A stretch of 64,000 nt of DNA, taken from Gemmatimonadota bacterium (lineage in GTDB: Bacteria > Gemmatimonadota > Gemmatimonadetes > Gemmatimonadales > GWC2-71-9). The translations under genes were made by a program, and so were the position numbers. Of this stretch, positions 56,816 through 64,000 are shown piece by piece; positions within the stretch are counted from its first letter, which is position 1; every line of letters starts with the position of its first letter. Below the pieces are notes generated by a model. It was not told where the DNA came from. It saw only the letters and a list, made by a program, of their open reading frames with translations, and made no database searches. The stretch spans positions 1 through 64,000 of the forward strand of contig PNAE01000007.1 in assembly GCA_003169895.1 (NCBI GenBank). The letters are read 5' to 3'.

Positions 56816-58146
56816 GTGGTGCTCGCCCCACTGGCCGCGCTGTCTTCAAGCCACCCGCCGGTGAATCCCGCTCGCTTCAGTCCCGCGATCAGGTACGGAC
56901 ACCCACGCATGAGTTCCCAGATCAGCCCGGATCGGTAGTTCTCGATCATGAGCATGATCGGCCCCTGATTGAGTCCAAAGTGGTAGGGCGAGACCCAGCC
57001 GCGCGGCCCACTGGCGCCACCGGGAAATGTCAGGTTGAACGTCGACTTGAACCCGTAGGGGTGTTCCCCGCGCAGCTTGCGCCGTGCGTAGCTCTCGATG
57101 GTTGGCAGCACGATTTCAGGGGCGAACGGGAGCGACGCCACGACCGCCCACGGAGCCAGCGTGCCGTCGTCCGGGCCGAACGGCACGCCCCGGGCGACGT
57201 AGTCATAGAAGCGCCGGTCGACCCCATCGATGCGGAGCGTGGCATCGCCCGGCCCGTCACTCGCGGTGATTCCCCAGGCGTGCTCGCCGTAGCCGCGCAA
57301 TCCGAGCGGGTTATCCATCGCGTACCGCTGCTGTACCCACGTGGCTCGGCGGCTGTTCTCGAAATAGTCGATTCCCTTGTCCCGCATTTCGGCATCCCGG
57401 ATGCCGCGGAAGTCAATCCACCCATGGGAGAGCTGATGGGTGAATAGCGGGCCGGCGCAGAGAAACTCGATGTCGTAGATCCGCTTCCAGGCGTAACTCG
57501 AAGCCCACGCGCCGTAGCTTTCCACCGTTAGTGGCCGCTCCGGCGCACCAAGGCCGAGCAGGTAGAGGATGAGCGCCTCGTCGTATCCCTGGTAGCGATA
57601 CCCGACAAAGCCGGTTTCCGGTTGCCAGCCCTGCGCGACGGCTGCTTCGCCGTTCTGGGCCCATTGCCAATCGACCCGCCGATACAGCGCATCGGCGAGC
57701 TCGCGAATCTCGCACTCCTCGGCGGTCTCTCGCGTGAAATACTCGGCGGCGGTCAGCGCACCTGCGAGGAGGAGTGCTGTATCGACGGTCGATACCTCGC
57801 AGTCCATTGCGCGCCGCCCCGATCGCATGTCGAGAAAGTGATAGTAGAACCCGTGGTAGCCGGTCGCGTCGGGCTCCGGCCCTTGAGCGCTTCGCGCAAA
57901 GAAGCGCAATGTCGTGAGGGTGATCTGGATCGCGCCGTCGCGCGCGATGAGCCCTCGCTCTACGCCGACCGGATAGCACGACAGTGCAAGCCCGACCGCC
58001 GCGATGCTCGCAGGCCAGTCAGCGGCGGTCTTGTCCAGCACCAACCCATTCGCCGGATTGGTCTCGTGCAGGAAATAGTTGAAGGCTTCCCGCTGCAACG
58101 CGTCCAGCAGGGTGGCTTCAGTCCGCAGCGAGCGCCGGCGGCTCAT
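56812..58146 (-). CDS. GH144-type endo-beta-1,2-glucanase (glycoamylase-like domain)
   Basis: A 444-residue cytoplasmic-looking protein of the (alpha/alpha)6 glycoamylase fold: LQREAFNYFLHETNPANGLV, GYHGFYYHFLDMRSGRR, STVDTALLLAGAL, YQGYDEALILYLLGLG and the late WVSPYHFGLNQGPIMLMIENYRSGL. GH144 enzymes hydrolyse beta-1,2-glucans. It is encoded directly after, and overlapping by four bases, a cyclic beta-1,2-glucan synthase-like gene; the shared polymer supports this assignment. No signal peptide is visible. The alternative is a glucoamylase-like enzyme with a different glucan. Confidence 0.8.
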   Translation of the reverse strand: MSRRRSLRTEATLLDALQREAFNYFLHETNPANGLVLDKTAADWPASIAAVGLALSCYPVGVERGLIARDGAIQITLTTLRFFARSAQGPEPDATGYHGFYYHFLDMRSGRRAMDCEVSTVDTALLLAGALTAAEYFTRETAEECEIRELADALYRRVDWQWAQNGEAAVAQGWQPETGFVGYRYQGYDEALILYLLGLGAPERPLTVESYGAWASSYAWKRIYDIEFLCAGPLFTHQLSHGWIDFRGIRDAEMRDKGIDYFENSRRATWVQQRYAMDNPLGLRGYGEHAWGITASDGPGDATLRIDGVDRRFYDYVARGVPFGPDDGTLAPWAVVASLPFAPEIVLPTIESYARRKLRGEHPYGFKSTFNLTFPGGASGPRGWVSPYHFGLNQGPIMLMIENYRSGLIWELMRGCPYLIAGLKRAGFTGGWLEDSAASGASTT

Positions 58147-61100
58147 CCAGCGGCCCCGAGCACGATGCGAACGCGGTGCACCGTGCCGTCATCGATCAGC
58201 GCAATGCCCGTCCCACGGTCCAGTGCAATACCGTCGACCTCGACGGCGGAAACACCCCGCGACACCGCGTGAGGATTTTCCACTCCGATCTCATAGCGGG
58301 CCGAGTGGTACCGGAAGGTGATCTGAAAACCCGGCCAACCCTTCGGGATGCAGGGATCCATTTCGAGATGCGTTCCTCGCAGGCGGAATCCCAGGATCGA
58401 TTCCAAGCCGGCGCGGTACAACCATCCCGCCGATCCGGTATACCAGGTCCAGCCGCCGCGTCCCGCGTGCGGCGGTTCGGAGTATACGTCTCCAGCGACC
58501 GCGTACGGCTCGACTTTGTACTGCTGCACTTCGTCGGGGGTACGGGCGCGGGTGACCGGGTTGAGGAAGCCGAACAACTCGGCGGCCTTGTCGCCATCAC
58601 CGAGCTGGGCGAGCGCCACGATCGACCAGGTCGCAGCGTGGGTGTATTGGCCACCGTTTTCGCGGACCCCCGGTGGGTATCCCTTGATGTAGCCGGGGTC
58701 GAGCGCGGTCTTGTCGAATGCCGGCGTGAGGATGAGATGGATGCGGAGCTCGCGACGCACGAGCTGTTGTTCCACCGCTGCCATCGCCTGCCGCTGGCGG
58801 TCGGCGCCCGCCAGGCCGGACATCACGCTCCAGGACTGGGCGATCGCATCAATGCGACATTCGTCGTTGGTCGCCGAGCCGAGGGGTGTGCCGTCGTCGA
58901 AATACGCGCGACGATACCACTCACCGTCCCAGCCGTTCTGCTCGAGCGCTCGCACCAGCGTGGCCAGGTGTCGCCGCCACACCCCGGCGCGTTCCGATTC
59001 GCCGCGTGCCTCAGCCTGCGGCGCCCACGCCGCGAGCACGGTGCCGAGAAACCAGGCGAGCCAGACGCTCTCGCCCCTGCCTTGGAAACCCACTCGGTTC
59101 ATGCCGTCATTCCAGTCACCGGTCCCGATCAGCGGGAGTCCATGCACGCCAACGGCAAGACTGCGGTCGATCGCACGGGCGCAATGCTCGTATACGGTTC
59201 CCGTGTGTTCGGATGTGCGTGGCTGGAAGTAGCATTCCAGCTCGCCCGGAGCGAGGCGCGCGCCTTCGAGAAACGGGACCACGGCGTCGAGCACGCCGCT
59301 GTCGCCGGTCACCTGCAGGTAGTGCGTCACGACGTACGGTAGCCACAGCAGGTCGTCGGACATACGGGTCCGCAGCCCGCGACCGGTCGTGGGATGCCAC
59401 CAATGCTGCACGTCACCTTCGACGAACTGTCGCGCGGCTGACCGGAGGAGGTGTTCGCGCGTCAAGTCCGGGCGGGATACCGCCAGTGCCATGACGTCCT
59501 GCAGCTGGTCGCGAAACCCGTATGCACCGCTCGCCTGGTAGAACGCGGACCGGGCCCAGAGGCGACATGCCAATGTCTGATAGAGCAACCATCGATTCAG
59601 CATCAGGTCCATCGCCGGATCCGGCGTGCCGACCTGCACCGTTGCGAGCACCGTGTCCCATTGCTCGACGACGTCGTGCAGCACCGTCGCAAGATCGGCG
59701 GCGCGGTAGCGGCGGACCAGTTCCGCGGCCTCGTCAAGACCGGCCGCCTCACCCAGCAAGAACGTCACCGTCGCCCGGCCGCCGGGAGGCAAGTCCACCG
59801 GAGTCTGCAGCGCGCCGCAGGGATCGAACCCCGCGCCGACCCTGCCCGACAGTGGCACGTCGCCGTGAAGCGCCGCCGGCCGGCCGACGCTGCCGTTGCG
59901 ACCCAGAAACTCGGCGCGGTCACCGGTCCACCCGGTCTGCGCGCCGGCGAGATCGGCGAATGCCACCCGATCGCGGAAGTCGGTGTTCCATCCGTTGCGC
60001 GCGAACATTGCACCGGTCGCCGGATCGATGCTCGTGATAATGAATGGCGCGGACACGGCGCGCGACGTACCGAGCACCCACTCGGTCAGTGCCGTCACCG
60101 ACAGGCGGCGCGGTTGCTTCGACTGGTTGGTCAGCGTCAGGCGCGTGATCTTGACGGGATCGCCCGGCGGCACGAACTGCAGCAACTCGAGCGCAATGCG
60201 ATGGGAGACGTGCTCGAACCGGGAATAGCCTTGGCCGTGTCGCGCGATGTAGGGGGAGTCCGGCTCGCGGATCGGCAGCGCGGTCGCGGTCCAGACGTCA
60301 CCAGAGTCCTCGTCCCGGATGTAGATGATCTCGCTCGGCGGATCGTTGACCGGATCGTTCGACCATCCGGTCACCTGGTTCTCGTGGCTGTTGACGGACC
60401 AGGTGTAGCCCGAGCCGGATTCCGACACTTGAAATCCGAACCCGGGATTGGCGATCACGTTGATCCATGGTGCCGGCGTTCGATCCGTACCGGACAGGAT
60501 GGTGACGTATTCGCGACCGTCCGCGCTGAACCCGCCGAGCCCGTTGAACGACGTGAGATCGGGCAGCGCAAGCGCGGCATTCGCCGGTGCGGACGCCACG
60601 GTTCGCGGTGGCGGCGGCGGCGGCGCGAGGCCCAGCGGTCGATGCGCACGGAGGATCTGTTCGGCCAGCGTGCCCCGCCGGCCGGAGAGCACTGCACGCG
60701 CTGCGTGCATCAGCGCGTCACGATCGGCCGGGGGTACACGATCTGTCTGCAACGTAAAGACCGCGCCGCGGGGCTCGTGGCTCTCCGGCGCGGACGCCGG
60801 ATGGCTGGACCGCACCAACGTTTCCAGCAGCGCCTGCAGGTCCTGCAGGTATGACGGTCCATGTTCGTTGAGGATCACCAGATCGACGGCGAGGCGCTTC
60901 ATCCGCCAGTATTCGTGGGCGCGAAGCAGTTGACGCACCAACCCGATATCGTCGAGTTCGTCGATCTGCACGACGACGATCGGCAGGTCGCCCGAAATCC
61001 CGTGTGCCCAGAGCGACGCACGTCCGCCGTTGGGGCGGCTCAGTACGTCCGAGGAAGGCCGCAGCGTCCGGTCGGAGTAGAGAACGGCACCGGCAAGGCT

Positions 61101-64000
61101 CTGGAAGAGGTGCGCTTCATCCGGTGTCACGCCCAGATGGTGGAGTTGCACCTGCGCCTGAGTCCAGGCCAGGTCGGCGGCGCGCTCGAACGTCGTGGTT
61201 TCGTGATACTTGTCCGCCAGCGCGAGGACGCGGTCCCGTGTCGGCGCCACCATCGTCGAGAACACGAGCCGCGCGTGACCGCCTGGGCGCAGGCGAATCC
61301 GGCGCCGCAGTGCGATCACCGGATCGAGCACCGAGCCGGTCGTATTGGAGAGAGGGCGGCCGTCGGCGACGGACACCGGCGTGGCCACACCCTGGTCGCG
61401 GCCCAGGAATCGGGCGCGATCGGTCTCCCACTCCAGGGCGCCAATGGTCTCGCCGTCTACTGCGAGCACGTGGGCGAGCCAGATTTCAGGCTCGTCCGCG
61501 GAGCGCGGCCGGCGAGTCGCGAGTATGGCCGCATGCTCGGCGACCGCTTCGGTCCGCACGAACAGATCGGAGAAGGCCGGGTGCGTGACGTCAGCGGCGT
61601 GCGGCGCGAGCACGACTTCGGCGTAGGATGTGATTTCGATCTCGCGCGTGCGAAGGCCGATGTTCGTCAGTGACACGCGCCGCACCTCGGCATCGTCTTC
61701 GGGAGAGACGACCACCTCGAGGCGCGTCGAGATCGGCCCGTCACGACGAACGAACTCCGCCCGGTCTTCCGAAAACGCCACGGAGTAGCTGTCGGCTTCG
61801 ATGCCGGACGGCTGGAACCCGGCCGACCAGATGGCACCGGTCGCAACATCCCGCAGGAAGACGTAGGTACCCGTGGCATCGCACGTGGCATCCTCGCGCC
61901 ATCGGGTGACTGCAAGGTCTCGCCATCGGCTGTATCCCGACCCGGCCGCCGTCAGCATCACCGCGTATTGACCGTTCGAGAGGAGATGGGCACGGGGAAC
62001 AGCCCCATGGGGCGAGAGGAACCGCCTGGCAATCGGCAACACCGGTTCGCGAATGTCGGCGAAGGCAGGGACTTCGTTGACCGGGGGACGAGCCACCGGG
62101 ACGTCGCGCGGGGTGCGCTCCTGCAATAGCAACTCGCAGGCGCGGACCATCGGTTCGGCATGAAACCGGCGGCGCATTGGAGCCTGGAGCAGCGCATCGG
62201 CGATTCCCAGCATCAGCATGCCCTGATGATGAGCCATGTATGAACGAACGACCGCCACTCGCGTCCCGGTGGGCACCCGACTCGGGGTGTAATCGAGCGC
62301 CTCGTAATACCCGTACGATCCGCTCGCCCCGGCCTGGCCGAGTTCCCGGAAATTGTCCGCCGCCGCTGCCGGGTCGACCATGGCTACCAGGCCGGTGGCG
62401 TACGGCGCGATCACGAGGTCCTCACCGGCCTGCCAGCGCAGTCCGAGACCCGGTACGCCGAACGTGGAGTACTGGTATGTCATCTCGATGTTGCGTGCGT
62501 TGTATCCGGATTCCGAAATCCCCCACGGGACACCGCGTTCCGCGCCATACGCGATCTGCCGACGAACCACCAGCCGGCAGGTCTGGTCGAGCAGGCTTCC
62601 GGCCGGCACCTGCAACAGCAAGGATGCCATGAGGTATTCGAACATCGAACCCGACCATGAGATGAGGACAGAGTCGGGCCCCACCGGCGTGAGCGCGCGT
62701 CCGAGATGAAACCAGTGCGCAACCGGAACATCGCCCTTGGCAATGGCCAGATAGCTGGTGAGTCGGGCTTCGGAGGCCAGCAGGTCGTACTGGCCAGCGT
62801 CGAGAGTGCCATCGGTGACCCGCAATCCGATCGAGAAGAGCTTGCGAACGGGATCGAACAGCACACTGAAGTTCATCGCCTTGACCATCGCCCGCGCCCG
62901 ATCCGCGATAGCCTGCACCCGCTCGGCCAGCGCCATGCATGCGGCGGCTGAAGCCTGCAGGCTGGCAACCTGGCCATCGAGCTGGCGCAGCACAGCCTCG
63001 GCCGTGTTGCCGTCGGCGACCAGTCGGGCGCGAATCAGGCCCAGCTGCGTCGCGGTCGCCGCGCACACGCCGGGCGTCGCTCCGAGTGCCAGCCACGACG
63101 TGGCAAGATCCCCGGTGCCAGAGAAGGCACCATCCGCCAGGCCGCGCGCCCAAGGCAGCAGTGAATCCAGGTCACGCGCATGGCTCGCGACATCGGCCTG
63201 CAAGGCGGCGAGCCAGAGCGGCAACTCGCCGGCATCGTCCGCGGCACGCGGATCAGCGAGGTCCTGGGCCACACCGGCGAGCTCATGGGACACCGCCTCC
63301 ACCGCGGCGAAGCGGCGGGCCCAGTCGGGCGGACCGGCCAAGGCAATATCGCCAAATGCCGTGATGGCATGCAGCGCCATGTACATGCGCCGCCATGCGA
63401 GAGGGACGGCGGGATTTGGTGCCGCGTCCCCGGCATCACGCATCAGTGTTGCGGTATCGGCCATCCCGGCGAACGCCGCGGCGTTGATCGCCGGGTGATC
63501 GAGTATCTCCTGGCATGCACCGGTCAGCGCGATCAGGGCGCCGGCCAGGTTCCCGCTGTCAACCGACGACAGGTACCTTGGCTCGAGCGGCCGCGTATCC
63601 TGCGTATCGTACCAATTGTAGAAATGCCCGTGCAATCGTTCGAGGCCGCTCATGGCATCGAGCGTCGCTTCGATGCGGTCGATCGCGTCGAGCGTTCCGA
63701 TCCAGCCGAAATCCCTCGCGGCGAGTGTCGAGAGCAGGTACAACCCGATGTTGGTCGGCGATGTGCGGTGCGCGACCAGGGGCGTCGGCGTCTCCTGGAA
63801 GTTGTCGGGCGGCAGGTGATGATCCGCCGCCCCGACGAACGTGACAAAGAATCGCCAGGTGCGCCGAGCGATCAGACGCAGCGCCCGGGCATCGTCCGGT
63901 GCGAGCGACCCGATCGGCTCCGCGCGGCCCGGCACGCTGACTCCATGGGCGACCACCGGCGAGATCGCCCACAACACCACGAAGCCCAGTGCGAGGGGCC
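58143..64000 (-). CDS. ndvB: NdvB-like cyclic beta-1,2-glucan synthase, C-terminal part (N-terminus beyond window)
   Basis: About 1950 residues are in the window, and the frame is still open at its edge, where a membrane helix (PLALGFVVLWAISPVVAHGV) begins. Then follow a glycoamylase-like central domain (about 40-590: FQETPTPLVAHRTSPTNIGL, GHFYNWYDTQD, RYLSSVDSGNLAG, AGTSW-type turns) and two GH94 units, each with a beta-sandwich (LLSNGQYAVMLTAAGSGYSRW; LGGFSADGREYVTILSG). The catalytic (alpha/alpha)6 part carries GTGDWNDGMNRVG, with the general acid Asp. In NdvB the missing N-terminal part is the GT84 glycosyltransferase that makes the chain; the GH94 end sets ring size by phosphorolysis. 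The stop overlaps the GH144 start. Confidence 0.88.
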   Translation of the reverse strand, partial: PLALGFVVLWAISPVVAHGVSVPGRAEPIGSLAPDDARALRLIARRTWRFFVTFVGAADHHLPPDNFQETPTPLVAHRTSPTNIGLYLLSTLAARDFGWIGTLDAIDRIEATLDAMSGLERLHGHFYNWYDTQDTRPLEPRYLSSVDSGNLAGALIALTGACQEILDHPAINAAAFAGMADTATLMRDAGDAAPNPAVPLAWRRMYMALHAITAFGDIALAGPPDWARRFAAVEAVSHELAGVAQDLADPRAADDAGELPLWLAALQADVASHARDLDSLLPWARGLADGAFSGTGDLATSWLALGATPGVCAATATQLGLIRARLVADGNTAEAVLRQLDGQVASLQASAAACMALAERVQAIADRARAMVKAMNFSVLFDPVRKLFSIGLRVTDGTLDAGQYDLLASEARLTSYLAIAKGDVPVAHWFHLGRALTPVGPDSVLISWSGSMFEYLMASLLLQVPAGSLLDQTCRLVVRRQIAYGAERGVPWGISESGYNARNIEMTYQYSTFGVPGLGLRWQAGEDLVIAPYATGLVAMVDPAAAADNFRELGQAGASGSYGYYEALDYTPSRVPTGTRVAVVRSYMAHHQGMLMLGIADALLQAPMRRRFHAEPMVRACELLLQERTPRDVPVARPPVNEVPAFADIREPVLPIARRFLSPHGAVPRAHLLSNGQYAVMLTAAGSGYSRWRDLAVTRWREDATCDATGTYVFLRDVATGAIWSAGFQPSGIEADSYSVAFSEDRAEFVRRDGPISTRLEVVVSPEDDAEVRRVSLTNIGLRTREIEITSYAEVVLAPHAADVTHPAFSDLFVRTEAVAEHAAILATRRPRSADEPEIWLAHVLAVDGETIGALEWETDRARFLGRDQGVATPVSVADGRPLSNTTGSVLDPVIALRRRIRLRPGGHARLVFSTMVAPTRDRVLALADKYHETTTFERAADLAWTQAQVQLHHLGVTPDEAHLFQSLAGAVLYSDRTLRPSSDVLSRPNGGRASLWAHGISGDLPIVVVQIDELDDIGLVRQLLRAHEYWRMKRLAVDLVILNEHGPSYLQDLQALLETLVRSSHPASAPESHEPRGAVFTLQTDRVPPADRDALMHAARAVLSGRRGTLAEQILRAHRPLGLAPPPPPPRTVASAPANAALALPDLTSFNGLGGFSADGREYVTILSGTDRTPAPWINVIANPGFGFQVSESGSGYTWSVNSHENQVTGWSNDPVNDPPSEIIYIRDEDSGDVWTATALPIREPDSPYIARHGQGYSRFEHVSHRIALELLQFVPPGDPVKITRLTLTNQSKQPRRLSVTALTEWVLGTSRAVSAPFIITSIDPATGAMFARNGWNTDFRDRVAFADLAGAQTGWTGDRAEFLGRNGSVGRPAALHGDVPLSGRVGAGFDPCGALQTPVDLPPGGRATVTFLLGEAAGLDEAAELVRRYRAADLATVLHDVVEQWDTVLATVQVGTPDPAMDLMLNRWLLYQTLACRLWARSAFYQASGAYGFRDQLQDVMALAVSRPDLTREHLLRSAARQFVEGDVQHWWHPTTGRGLRTRMSDDLLWLPYVVTHYLQVTGDSGVLDAVVPFLEGARLAPGELECYFQPRTSEHTGTVYEHCARAIDRSLAVGVHGLPLIGTGDWNDGMNRVGFQGRGESVWLAWFLGTVLAAWAPQAEARGESERAGVWRRHLATLVRALEQNGWDGEWYRRAYFDDGTPLGSATNDECRIDAIAQSWSVMSGLAGADRQRQAMAAVEQQLVRRELRIHLILTPAFDKTALDPGYIKGYPPGVRENGGQYTHAATWSIVALAQLGDGDKAAELFGFLNPVTRARTPDEVQQYKVEPYAVAGDVYSEPPHAGRGGWTWYTGSAGWLYRAGLESILGFRLRGTHLEMDPCIPKGWPGFQITFRYHSARYEIGVENPHAVSRGVSAVEVDGIALDRGTGIALIDDGTVHRVRIVLGAAG

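Overview
The window is high-GC, densely coded, and reads as a chromosome segment of a member of Gemmatimonadota or a close relative. That placement is an inference from gene content: many Ser/Thr kinases joined to TolB-like propellers or TPRs, an ECF sigma factor coupled to a TPR kinase, two PadR-regulated orphan MacB/FtsX permeases of the ADOP type, and a MoxR-DUF58-DUF4129-DUF4350 cluster. I saw no rRNA, tRNA, CRISPR array or insertion sequence.

Layout. 1-17763 (+): the end of a TPR protein, a secreted S9 peptidase, a small secreted protein, then four overlapping receptor-kinase genes, a fatty-acid-hydroxylase-type membrane enzyme and a fifth kinase. 17764-25489: a decayed gene, a large Ig-like lipoprotein (-), an ECF sigma/TPR-kinase/FHA signalling unit (+) and a frameshifted lipoprotein (-). 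25627-35953: two PadR + ADOP permease pairs, each behind its own palindromic operator, separated by a proline-rich secreted protein, a small membrane protein and a TonB-dependent receptor. 36312-42188 (-): a metallo-beta-lactamase-fold hydrolase, an FMN reductase, a GH51-type arabinofuranosidase and a TPR kinase.

42208-47891 is the most interesting part. It looks like a lanthipeptide-type RiPP locus. A strong promoter and Shine-Dalgarno precede a 69-residue Thr/Cys-rich precursor. A perfect 14-bp hairpin follows. Then comes a HopA1-like protein (candidate phospho-Ser/Thr lyase) and an 804-residue protein that joins an RRE-like winged helix, a Ser/Thr kinase and a LanC cyclase with a Cys-Cys-Gly zinc motif. 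A transglutaminase-like cysteine enzyme and a small helical protein are divergent from it. Kinase and cyclase are fused while the lyase is a separate protein. This matches neither class III/IV synthetases (lyase-kinase-cyclase in one chain) nor class V (all three split).

47905-64000: ergothioneine genes egtB and egtD with an RDD/SpoIIM membrane protein (-); a five-gene membrane/DUF4129/DUF4350/MoxR/DUF58 operon (+); and, on the minus strand, a GH144-type endo-beta-1,2-glucanase overlapping a giant NdvB-like cyclic beta-1,2-glucan synthase whose N-terminus lies beyond the window.
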